From the NCBI GenBank assembly GCA_016928495.1, contig JAFGKQ010000053.1, forward strand, positions 1 through 10,149: 10,149 nucleotides of DNA, written 5' to 3'. The DNA is from Candidatus Fermentibacterales bacterium. Lineage in GTDB: Bacteria; Fermentibacterota; Fermentibacteria; Fermentibacterales; JAFGKQ01. Made by a program: the position numbers and the translations under genes. Position 1 is the first letter of the stretch; every line of letters begins with the position of its first letter. The notes beneath the pieces were generated by a model. The model searched no databases. It was not told the DNA's origin and was given only the letters and a program-made list of their open reading frames with translations. Shown here one piece after another: positions 1 to 6,236 of the stretch.

Positions 1-1
1 C

Positions 2-1285
2 GAGGATGAGGGCTTCGACGTGCATCCCGTCGCGACTGGCACCTCGGCCCTCAAAGCGCTGGATTCCGAGGAGCGACTGGATCTGGTCGTGTCGGACGTC
101 TGCCTTCCCGGCGCCGACGGCATGGACATCCTCAGGAAGGCCCTGGAGCGGCACCCCCCCGTTCCCGTGATACTCATGACGGCCTACGGCACCATAGAGC
201 AGGCTGTCGAGGCCATGAAGCTGGGAGCCAGGGACTTCATAGCGAAGCCCTTCGAGCTCGACGAGCTGATCGGGCTGGCGCGCCGGCATGCGGGAACGGG
301 AGACAGGCCGGGCAAGGCCGGGATGGTCGGCTCTTCGGAATCGTTCCTTCAGGCTGTCGAGAGAGCCAGGAAGGGTGCCGGAACGGATCTCAACCTGCTC
401 ATCATGGGCGAGAGCGGGACCGGCAAGGAGCTGCTCGCACGCTTCGTGCACGATTCCAGCTCCAGGAGCGACGGGCCCTTCGTCCCCGTGAACTGCGCGG
501 CCATACCGAGGGAGCTGCTCGAGAGCGAGCTGTTCGGCGCCGAGAAGGGAGCCTACACCGGTTCCGGCGAGAGGAGACCCGGAAGGTTCGAGATAGCCGA
601 GGGAGGCACCGTGTTCCTCGACGAGATCGGCGACATGGAGCCCGCTCTTCAGGGCAAGATACTGCGCGTGCTCCAGGAGAAGGAGCTCACCAGGGTCGGA
701 GGCACCCAGACCCGGAAGTGCGATGTCAGGATCGTCTCTGCGAGCAACCGGGACCTGGACAGGGAGACGAGGGAAGGCAGCTTCAGGCAGGATCTCTACT
801 ACAGGTTGAGCGAGTTTCCGGTCAGGCTCCCCCCGCTGCGGGAGAGGCTTGCGGACATCCCCATGCTGGTCGAGCATTTCCTCGCACTGGCCGGCTTCTC
901 AGGGATGAGCGTGGACGGCGAGACCATGAAGGTCTTCATGTCCTATGGCTGGCCCGGCAACATCAGGGAGCTCCGGAGCATCATACTGAGAGCTGCAGCC
1001 CTGTGCGGAGGGCGCGGGACCATCTCGAGCTGCCACATCGAGATCCCTCCTGGCCCTTCGGGAGGGCAGGATGCCGCGCCGGAAGAGGGTGACGGCCTTC
1101 TCGAGGCCGGCAGCAGAGCTGCCATGGAGAGGGAGAGGGAGATGATCCTGCGTGCTCTCGAGGAGTGCGGCGGGAACAGAACCGAGGCCGCCAGGCTACT
1201 CAGGATAAGCTATCGGACGCTTCTATACAGGATGAAGAAGCTGGAGATAAGATCCAGGTGGAAGAGCGACAGGAAGGGCTCGTGA
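2..1285 (+). CDS. Sigma-54-dependent response regulator, NtrC family (5'-partial)
   Basis: Two-component response regulator that, when phosphorylated, would activate sigma-54 RNA polymerase by ATP hydrolysis. The reading frame is open from base 2, so the true start lies upstream; the GTG at base 20 falls inside the receiver domain and is not a credible start. Counting from the codon at base 2: receiver domain with phospho-acceptor Asp32 in VVSDVCLPG, the conserved Thr in LMTAYG and Lys in AKPF; central AAA+ domain with Walker A GESGTGKE (about 136-143), sigma-54 contact loop written GAYTGS (about 183-188), Walker B GGTVFLDE (about 201-208) and WPGNIREL (about 317-324); C-terminal Fis-type helix-turn-helix (about 382-416, GGNRTEAARLLRISYRTLLYR is the core region). 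Only the first part of the receiver is missing. The last residue of the usual GAFTGA loop is Ser rather than Ala. A cognate histidine kinase is probably upstream, outside the window. The target genes cannot be told from the sequence. Confidence 0.93.
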   Translation, partial: EDEGFDVHPVATGTSALKALDSEERLDLVVSDVCLPGADGMDILRKALERHPPVPVILMTAYGTIEQAVEAMKLGARDFIAKPFELDELIGLARRHAGTGDRPGKAGMVGSSESFLQAVERARKGAGTDLNLLIMGESGTGKELLARFVHDSSSRSDGPFVPVNCAAIPRELLESELFGAEKGAYTGSGERRPGRFEIAEGGTVFLDEIGDMEPALQGKILRVLQEKELTRVGGTQTRKCDVRIVSASNRDLDRETREGSFRQDLYYRLSEFPVRLPPLRERLADIPMLVEHFLALAGFSGMSVDGETMKVFMSYGWPGNIRELRSIILRAAALCGGRGTISSCHIEIPPGPSGGQDAAPEEGDGLLEAGSRAAMEREREMILRALEECGGNRTEAARLLRISYRTLLYRMKKLEIRSRWKSDRKGS

Positions 1286-1311
1286 AAGCGCGCTATCGAC
1301 GGGCTGCGGAC

Positions 1312-1334
1312 ACCGGGGCATCCCTCCGGTTTTG
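1312..1334 (+). terminator. Candidate rho-independent terminator after the response regulator
   Basis: ACCGG (1312-1316) pairs with CCGGT (1326-1330). The stem continues with GG (1317-1318) on CC (1323-1324) around a single bulged T, giving seven pairs and a 4-nt loop, followed by a short T run (1330-1333). It lies 27 bp after the response regulator stop and just before a strong promoter, where a transcript boundary is expected. The T tract is short, so termination may be partial. Confidence 0.5.
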
Positions 1335-1335
1335 G

Positions 1336-1364
1336 TTGACCGTCCGTGATGCCCGGGCTATTAT
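1336..1364 (+). promoter_or_regulatory. Sigma-70-type promoter for the hpf-hprK-ptsHI operon
   Basis: The -35 box TTGACC (1336-1341) and -10 box TATTAT (1359-1364) are separated by exactly 17 bp. Each differs from the consensus hexamer by one base, which stands out in such GC-rich DNA. The predicted transcription start is near 1371, leaving a 5' leader of about 200 nt before hpf. It is the only well-formed promoter I found between 1286 and the right edge, and all downstream genes are tightly packed, so it probably drives the whole run. Confidence 0.72.
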
Positions 1365-1370
1365 TCTCCC

Positions 1371-1569
1371 GTGAGAAACAGAGAAGGACAGAGTTCTTCG
1401 ACATGAGCTCGCCTGGTTGCCGACTAGCAGTAAGCAGGCGGGCTTTTCTGACCCCTGCGCTGTTGCAGTTCCCCGATCGAGCGACGGAACGATCCCTGCC
1501 GGCATCAGAGCCGGGCACGGCAGCTCCCGGACGCCCCCGCGCCGGGTCAGGTCAGAAGGGAGAGGATGC
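1371..1569 (+). other. Long 5' leader of hpf with possible alternative hairpins
   Basis: This stretch between the predicted transcription start and hpf has no convincing gene. Two overlapping hairpins can be drawn. One pairs GCCTG (1411-1415) with CAGGC (1435-1439), with an inner TTGC/GCAG helix. The other pairs GCAGG (1434-1438) with CCTGC (1454-1458), extended by two G-C pairs across a bulged C. They share 1434-1439 and so cannot form together. No known riboswitch class was recognised. The hairpins are read by eye and have not been folded. Confidence 0.35.
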
Positions 1570-2142
1570 ATGAACATCGAAGTCAGCGCCAGGCACTTCG
1601 ACCTTACCGAAGGGCTGAGGCAGCATGTCATCGACAGGCTCTCCGGACTGGACAGGTTCTACGACGGAATTGACGACATCCACGTCATTCTCGAAGTGAC
1701 GTCCGGCACCAACCACTCGCATATCCAGATGCTGGGCGACAGGCTCAACATAAACGCCAGGGCCAAGTCCCACGACATGTACGCTGCGTTCGATGAAGCT
1801 CATGCCAATGTCGAGAGGCAGCTCAGGAGATTCAAGGAGAAGATCCACAGGCACCCCCACCGCACGGGCTCCAACGGTGCCCAGAGACCCGCCTCCGGGA
1901 GCGGAGGCACCCAATTCAGGAGGGTGCTCTTCCCGGCCGAGAGCTCCGGCCTCGGAAGCGTCTCGGTCGATGTTCCCGACAGCGAGCTGCCCAGGTTTAC
2001 GACAAGCGACGCCATGCTCGAGTTCGAGGTCTCGGGCAGCGATTACCTGGTCTTCTTCAACAAGGAGACGGACAGGCTCAGCGCCGTCTACCGAACCGGC
2101 TCGGGCCAGAGCCAGGTCGTCGAGCTCCTGGCCGAGAAGTAG
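1570..2142 (+). CDS. hpf: Ribosome hibernation-promoting factor, long form (HPF/RaiA)
   Basis: Small ribosome-binding protein of 190 residues that stops idle ribosomes; the long form drives 100S dimer formation through its C-terminal domain. Residues 1-95 match the HPF/YfiA ribosome-binding domain (starts MNIEVSARHFDLTEGLR, with KSHDMYAAFDEA in the second helix region). Residues 96-118 form a polar Gly/Ser/Arg linker. Residues about 131-190 match the long-HPF dimerisation domain (LEFEVSGSDYLVFFNKETD, then SAVYRTG). The ATG at 1570 is chosen because homology begins there and AAGGGAG (1556-1562) lies 7 bases upstream; an ATG at 1566 is out of frame. It is the first gene after the promoter, with hprK 30 bp downstream. 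In many proteobacteria hpf sits beside rpoN, ptsN and hprK; here hprK is kept but the partners are HPr and EI. Family assignment is secure; regulation through the leader is inference. Confidence 0.93.
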   Translation: MNIEVSARHFDLTEGLRQHVIDRLSGLDRFYDGIDDIHVILEVTSGTNHSHIQMLGDRLNINARAKSHDMYAAFDEAHANVERQLRRFKEKIHRHPHRTGSNGAQRPASGSGGTQFRRVLFPAESSGLGSVSVDVPDSELPRFTTSDAMLEFEVSGSDYLVFFNKETDRLSAVYRTGSGQSQVVELLAEK

Positions 2143-2172
2143 GCCGGGCTCTCACTCACTTCGGGGGGCTCA

Positions 2173-3198
2173 TTGCCAGACATCTACCCGGATCCGGACA
2201 ACCTGACTGTCGCCGTGCTGCTGGAGCAGACGGGCGAGCGGCTGAGGCTCTCCCCCCACCCTGGTTGTGAGGGCGGGGACCGGATGGTCCAGTCTCCGGA
2301 CACAAACAGGCCGGGGCTGTGCCTGACTGGCTACACGCACAGGTTCCTCCACGACCGCATACAGATCTTCGGCGAGACCGAGATCACCTATCTCGGCAGG
2401 CTGCCCTCCGAAGCCGAGCGAAGGAAGGCGCTTGCGCACGTCTTCTGCTTCCCGGTCTACTGCTGCATCGTGACCAAGGGCCTCGAGCCTCCGACAGAGC
2501 TGGTGGACTGCTGCAGGGCGTCGGGAGCCGCTCTGCTGGTCTCTCCCGGGGATACCACGCCGCTCATAAGGGACCTCACGGGGTACCTCTCCGAGGTGTT
2601 CTGTCCGAAGCAGTCCATCCACGGCTCTCTTGTCGATGTGTACGGCGTCGGGATCCTGTGCACCGGCAGGAGCGCGATAGGCAAGAGCGAGAGTGTGCTC
2701 GGGTTGGTGGAGAGGGGGCACCGGTTCGTCGCCGACGACGTCGTAAGGGTAAGAAGGGCGGGCGACGCCCTGGTGGGCATGGCCGATGCCACCATCGGGT
2801 ATCGCATGGAGCTGAGAGGCATCGGCGTCGTGGACGTGGCGACCCTGTACGGCATAAGAGCGATAAAATCGAGGCAGCAGGTGGATCTCGAGGTAAGGCT
2901 CACCGACTGGTCGGAGGACATGGACTGCGAGCGCACCGGCCTGGAGACGGAGTTCACCGCCATCCTCGGGGTGAAGATCCCCCTCATCGTGCTCCCGGTT
3001 CTCCCTGGAAGGAACATAACGCTGCTCATCGAAGTGGCGGCCATGACCACGCTCCTGAGGCGCTCCGGGCGGAATGCGGCGGTGGAGCTGGACAAGGACC
3101 TGATCAGGAACATGATTCGACGGTTGTCCGACCCCGTCGGAGACCAGCGGTTGCCCGAAGCGGAGGACCCTTCACCGCGAGCGGGGAGCGCGTCTTGA
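2173..3198 (+). CDS. hprK: HPr kinase/phosphorylase
   Basis: Bifunctional enzyme that uses ATP or pyrophosphate to phosphorylate HPr on Ser46 and also removes that phosphate, linking metabolic state to HPr function. It has 341 residues, slightly longer than the usual 310-330. The N-terminal domain (about 10-140) begins LTVAVLLEQTGERLRL, as in the family. The catalytic domain contains His150 in SIHGSLVDVYGVG, Walker A GRSAIGKS (165-172), the acidic pair in RFVADDVV (about 188-189), the family signature MELRGIGVVDVATLYG (212-227) and LPGRNITLLIEVAAM near the end. All key catalytic residues look intact. The start is TTG 2173, because no ATG or GTG lies upstream in frame after the hpf stop and a G-rich stretch (2163-2168) sits just before it. 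The stop overlaps the ptsH start by 4 bases (TTGA), implying translational coupling. The C-terminal tail after about 320 is Pro/Glu/Arg-rich and not clearly conserved. Confidence 0.95.
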   Translation: MPDIYPDPDNLTVAVLLEQTGERLRLSPHPGCEGGDRMVQSPDTNRPGLCLTGYTHRFLHDRIQIFGETEITYLGRLPSEAERRKALAHVFCFPVYCCIVTKGLEPPTELVDCCRASGAALLVSPGDTTPLIRDLTGYLSEVFCPKQSIHGSLVDVYGVGILCTGRSAIGKSESVLGLVERGHRFVADDVVRVRRAGDALVGMADATIGYRMELRGIGVVDVATLYGIRAIKSRQQVDLEVRLTDWSEDMDCERTGLETEFTAILGVKIPLIVLPVLPGRNITLLIEVAAMTTLLRRSGRNAAVELDKDLIRNMIRRLSDPVGDQRLPEAEDPSPRAGSAS

Positions 3199-3461
3199 CC
3201 GAAAGGACAGTCACCGTTCCGAACCGGCTCGGCATACATGCGCGTCCCGCCGCGCTGATCGTCCGCAGGGCCTCGGTCTTCAGGTCGGACGTGAGACTCA
3301 GGTTCGGAAGCGACGAGGTCAACGCCAAGAGCATCATGGGAGTCATGACCCTTGCCGCCGGCAAGGACTCACAGCTCGTGGTCATCGCCGAGGGCAAGGA
3401 CGAGAAGGACGCTGTGGACGCGATCTGTGAGCTGGTAAGCTCGGGCTTCGGGGAGGACTGA
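3195..3461 (+). CDS. ptsH: Phosphocarrier protein HPr
   Basis: Small cytoplasmic phosphocarrier (88 residues) that takes phosphate from EI on His15 and is phosphorylated by HprK on Ser46. With the TTG at 3195 as start, the active-site motif GIHARPAA puts the histidine exactly at residue 15, and the regulatory motif AKSIMGVMTL puts the serine exactly at residue 46, the canonical numbering, which strongly supports this start. GGGGAG (3183-3188) is 6 bases upstream. The gene overlaps hprK by 4 bases and is followed 2 bases later by ptsI, so the three PTS genes are tightly coupled. The intact Ser46 region fits the adjacent HprK and argues for a regulated HPr rather than the Ser-lacking NPr type. 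No partner EII component is in the window. Confidence 0.96.
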   Translation: MTERTVTVPNRLGIHARPAALIVRRASVFRSDVRLRFGSDEVNAKSIMGVMTLAAGKDSQLVVIAEGKDEKDAVDAICELVSSGFGED

Positions 3462-3466
3462 GACTG
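3452..3466 (+). promoter_or_regulatory. Shine-Dalgarno and CTG start of ptsI
   Basis: GGAGG at 3452-3456 is followed after 7 bases by CTG at 3464, an ideal spacing. The frame is open back to a stop at 3428-3430 and contains no ATG, GTG or TTG upstream of the conserved SPGIAIGPA motif. The only other candidate is a CTG at 3458, which touches the Shine-Dalgarno and is too close to use it. This site therefore decides the ptsI start. Confidence 0.65.
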
Positions 3467-5221
3467 GGACGGGTCTTTCATGGTGCCGTAGCCTCTCCCG
3501 GGATCGCCATCGGTCCTGCGTTCCTGCTGCACGTCGAGGAGCTGCGCGTGAGCAGGAAGAGAATAGGTGAGGGAGAGGAGGCTGTCAGAGCGGAGCTCGA
3601 GAGGTTCCGTCAGGCTGTCGAGCTCACCCGCCAGGAGCTCATCGGCGTATCCGAGAAGGCCGACCAGTTGGTCGTGGGGAGGGAGCTCTTCGAGGTCCAC
3701 CTGCTCCTGGTCCAGGACCCGGCGCTGATAGCCTCGGTCGAGCGCATGATAGAGGAGCAGAGGGTCAACGCGGAGTTCGCGGTTGGCTCAGTGCTGAGGG
3801 ATGCGGTGTCGCGCTTCGAGTCCATCGCGGATCCCTACCTCAGGGAACGGTCGGCGGACGTGAGGGACGTCGGTCGACGCATAGTGGAGAAGCTCCTGGG
3901 GACGGAACGGCAGGCGCTGGACAGGGAGGCCGGTCCATTCGTTCTCATAGCCGGCGACCTCGATCCATCCGACACTGCGGGGCTGACGCGTGACATCGTG
4001 CTGGGCTTCGCTACGGAGAAGGGCGGGGCGACATCGCACACCGCGATACTCGCTCGAAGCCTCGGCATACCGGCAGTGGTGGGTCTGACCGGGCTCACCG
4101 ATGACGTAAACCCCAGGGACACGGTCATCATCGACGGCATCCACGGGAAGGTGGTCGTAAGGCCGGACGAGGGCGAGCTGCTGTTCTACAGGGAGCTCAA
4201 GAGGAAGTTCGACTCCATCGAGGAGTCGCTCTGCTCTCTCGCCGGTGAGCCCGCAGTTACCTCGGACGGGCACGAGATAGAGCTGGCGGCGAACATCGAG
4301 TTCTCTCAGGAGGCCGACCATGTCCGTCAGTACGGCGGGAAGGGCGTAGGGCTCTTCAGAACGGAGTTCCTGAGGTTGCTCTCGCCTTCCGCGGACGAGG
4401 AGTCGCAGTACTCCGCGTACGTGCACGTTCTGGAGGTCCTGAGACCGGACCCCGTGATAATCAGGACCTTCGATCTCGGAGGCGACAAGTTCTTTCCCGA
4501 TTCCGGAATATCCGAGGCCAACCCGTTCCTGGGCTGGAGATCGGTCAGGGTCTGCCTGGACAGACCGGAGATGCTGAGATCGCAGCTGCGGGCAATTCTC
4601 AGGGCTTCGACACACGGGAACGCAAGGGTGATGTTCCCGATGATAACGGATCTGGAGCAGGTACTCAGGCTGAGGGAGATACTGGACTCCGTCAGAGCCG
4701 GTCTCGACGATGAAGGCGTACCCGTCGCCGGTGACATACCGTTCGGGATCATGATCGAGACCCCGGCAGCGGCCATCTCGATCGATCTCCTAGTCGAGCA
4801 CGTGGATTTCGTCTCCATCGGCACCAACGACCTGACTCAGTACACGCTCGCGGTGGACAGGGGCAGCAAGCTCGTGGCCAAGCTGTTCGACCCGTTCCAT
4901 CCCGCGGTGCTGCGTCAGATCAGGGACGTGGTGAGAGTCGTTCACGAAGCCGGCAAGTGGGTTGGCGTCTGTGGCGAGCTGGCCGGCAACCCGCTGGCAG
5001 TCCCCATTCTGCTGGGACTGGGAGTGGACGAGCTCAGCGTTGCCACGATGCTGATACCCGAAGTGAAGAGGATGATCCGCGTCATCTCGATGAGCGACGC
5101 ACGAATGGTGGCCGAGAAGGCGCTTCGACTGCCTAGCGGCGCTGAGATCCGGCATCTGGTCCACAGCTCGGTTGCCGGGAGATACCCCCAGATCCTCCTC
5201 GAGGAAGAAGAAACGGAGTAG
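3464..5221 (+). CDS. ptsI: Phosphoenolpyruvate-protein phosphotransferase (PTS enzyme I)
   Basis: Takes phosphate from PEP and passes it to HPr His15, the first step of the PTS relay in the cytoplasm. From CTG 3464 the product has 585 residues (family about 570-590) and starts with GRVFHGAVASPGIAIGPAF, the conserved EI N-terminus. The HPr-binding helical region spans about 35-150. The active-site histidine is His192 in GGATSHTAILARSLGIPAVVG-type sequence (E. coli His189). The PEP-binding barrel carries GVGLFRTEFL, RTFDLGGDKFFP, NPFLGWRSVR, MFPMITDLEQV, GIMIETPAAAI and FVSIGTNDLTQYTLAVDR. The catalytic cysteine is Cys503 in VGVCGELAGNP (E. coli Cys502). All catalytic elements are present. A GTG at 3548 would remove the first 28 residues including SPGIAIG and is probably not the main start. 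The nucleotidyltransferase gene follows 22 bp downstream. Family assignment is certain; the non-standard CTG start is inference from conservation and Shine-Dalgarno spacing. Confidence 0.96.
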   Translation: MGRVFHGAVASPGIAIGPAFLLHVEELRVSRKRIGEGEEAVRAELERFRQAVELTRQELIGVSEKADQLVVGRELFEVHLLLVQDPALIASVERMIEEQRVNAEFAVGSVLRDAVSRFESIADPYLRERSADVRDVGRRIVEKLLGTERQALDREAGPFVLIAGDLDPSDTAGLTRDIVLGFATEKGGATSHTAILARSLGIPAVVGLTGLTDDVNPRDTVIIDGIHGKVVVRPDEGELLFYRELKRKFDSIEESLCSLAGEPAVTSDGHEIELAANIEFSQEADHVRQYGGKGVGLFRTEFLRLLSPSADEESQYSAYVHVLEVLRPDPVIIRTFDLGGDKFFPDSGISEANPFLGWRSVRVCLDRPEMLRSQLRAILRASTHGNARVMFPMITDLEQVLRLREILDSVRAGLDDEGVPVAGDIPFGIMIETPAAAISIDLLVEHVDFVSIGTNDLTQYTLAVDRGSKLVAKLFDPFHPAVLRQIRDVVRVVHEAGKWVGVCGELAGNPLAVPILLGLGVDELSVATMLIPEVKRMIRVISMSDARMVAEKALRLPSGAEIRHLVHSSVAGRYPQILLEEEETE

Positions 5222-5230
5222 ACGGAGAGA

Positions 5231-5246
5231 AGGAGGGACCGGGATG
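5231..5246 (+). promoter_or_regulatory. Strong Shine-Dalgarno of the nucleotidyltransferase gene
   Basis: AGGAGG (5231-5236) stands 7 bases before the ATG at 5244 and selects this start over an in-frame ATG at 5172 inside ptsI. That earlier start would add a basic, Arg/Lys/Ser-rich extension that does not belong to the fold. It is the best Shine-Dalgarno match in the window. Confidence 0.75.
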
Positions 5247-6236
5247 CAGGCGATAGTGCCGGTAGCCGGTGCGGGAACCAGGCTCAGACCACATACCTAC
5301 ACTGCTCCGAAGGCCCTTCTGGAAGTAGCCGGCAAACCCATTCTCGGGCACATCCTGGACCTGCTGGTTCCTGTCGGAGTGGACAGGCTTATTCTCGTTA
5401 CCGGTCATCTCGGAGAGATGGTGAGGGACTACGTCGAGGCCAGCTACTGCTTCGATCTCTCCGTCGCCGAACAGCCAGTGGCCGACGGACTGGGCGATGC
5501 CATCAGCAGAGCAGCGCCTTTCGTCGACGAGGGCCCGGTTCTGGTGGTCCTCGGCGATACGCTCTTCAGCGCCGATCTGGATCCCGTGGTCGCTTCCGAC
5601 GTCAATATGATCGCGGTCCGGAAGGTAGAGGACCCCCGGCGTTTCGGGGTGGTCCTGATGAGCGGCAACAGAGTGAGCGGCCTGGTCGAGAAACCAGAAG
5701 AGCCCGTGAGCAATCTGGCGATCGTTGGTGTTTATTATTTCGCCTCGGCAAGAAGACTTATGCGTGCGACTTCGAGCCTCATCGAATCGGGCAGACGAAC
5801 CCGGGGAGAGTTCCAGCTGACAGATGCCATGCAGATCATGCTGCAGGAGGGCGAGGCCTTCTCGGTCTTCAGAGTGGACGACTGGCTCGACTGCGGCAAG
5901 CCCGAGACCCTGCTATCGAGCAACAGGGCCCTGCTGGAGAAGGCGGGCCATGAGCTTCCCGACACCTGTCGCCGGGACCAGAACTGCTTCATCCCACCCG
6001 TCTTCGTGGCATCCAGCGCGAGACTGGAGAACTGCGTGATAGGTCCCTGGGCTTCGGTCGGGGCTGACTGCAGGATAAGCGGATCGGTGGTCCGGGACTC
6101 CCTGGTGTGGTCGGGCGCGGAGATCGAGGGATGCGCCCTCGAGCATTCGATCATCGGCAGCAACACGACGGTGAGAGGCTACTCCGGGAGCCTCAACATC
6201 GGTGATTCGAGCCTGGTAGAGGCCCGGACTGGCTAG
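5244..6236 (+). CDS. Sugar-1-phosphate nucleotidyltransferase with C-terminal left-handed beta-helix
   Basis: Predicted to join a hexose-1-phosphate to a nucleoside triphosphate, giving an NDP-sugar donor for glycan synthesis. The product has 330 residues. The N-terminal nucleotidyltransferase domain carries the signature GAGTRLRPHTYTAPKALLEVAGKP (split here as GAGTRLRP at 9-16 and PKALLEVAGKP at 22-32), EQPVADGLGDAI (76-87), the metal-binding Asp105 in VVLGDTLF, VEKPEEP (148-154), EFQLTDAM (189-196) and WLDCGKPETLL (214-224). From about 249 on, hexapeptide-like turns (VFVASSARLENCVIG, then SVGADCRISG and SGAEIEG) form a left-handed beta-helix. This layout resembles the long glucose-1-phosphate thymidylyltransferases (StrD/archaeal RmlA type, COG1208/1209). 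Base and sugar specificity cannot be fixed from sequence, so mannose-1-phosphate guanylyltransferase-like activity is also possible. Its stop lies inside the start region of the next gene, and two glycosyltransferases follow, consistent with one glycan pathway. Confidence 0.88.
   Translation: MQAIVPVAGAGTRLRPHTYTAPKALLEVAGKPILGHILDLLVPVGVDRLILVTGHLGEMVRDYVEASYCFDLSVAEQPVADGLGDAISRAAPFVDEGPVLVVLGDTLFSADLDPVVASDVNMIAVRKVEDPRRFGVVLMSGNRVSGLVEKPEEPVSNLAIVGVYYFASARRLMRATSSLIESGRRTRGEFQLTDAMQIMLQEGEAFSVFRVDDWLDCGKPETLLSSNRALLEKAGHELPDTCRRDQNCFIPPVFVASSARLENCVIGPWASVGADCRISGSVVRDSLVWSGAEIEGCALEHSIIGSNTTVRGYSGSLNIGDSSLVEARTG
6218..6231 (+). promoter_or_regulatory. Shine-Dalgarno and CTG start of the first glycosyltransferase
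   Basis: AGAGG (6218-6222) is 6 bases before CTG 6229. The frame opens after a stop at 6217-6219, and the first standard start codon is ATG 6325, downstream of the conserved Gly-rich N-terminal loop and without a Shine-Dalgarno. CTG 6229 gives an N-terminus starting ARVRALVSGAPLGNRGG that fits the first beta strand and loop of GT4 enzymes. Confidence 0.58.

Noticed and set aside
1346-1573. Open frame of up to 75 codons on + strand in the hpf leader, its stop overlapping the hpf ATG
   Set aside because: Its start lies before the predicted transcription start; a later ATG (1403) has no well-placed Shine-Dalgarno, the codon use is unlike the neighbours, and no family resemblance is seen. The ATGA overlap with hpf is probably chance.
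2319-3194. Long open frame on + strand continuous with ptsH, upstream of its start
   Set aside because: It is the alternate frame of hprK: very Arg/Gly/His-rich with no domain. Only the part from 3195 is HPr.
3548-3550. GTG with an upstream GAGGAG as the ptsI start
   Set aside because: It deletes the conserved EI N-terminal motif; GAGGAG here is two glutamate codons. It could be a secondary internal start but not the main one.
5172-5243. N-terminal extension of the nucleotidyltransferase from ATG 5172
   Set aside because: It would overlap ptsI by 50 bp and add a basic low-complexity segment; ATG 5244 has a far better Shine-Dalgarno and begins exactly at the fold's first beta strand.
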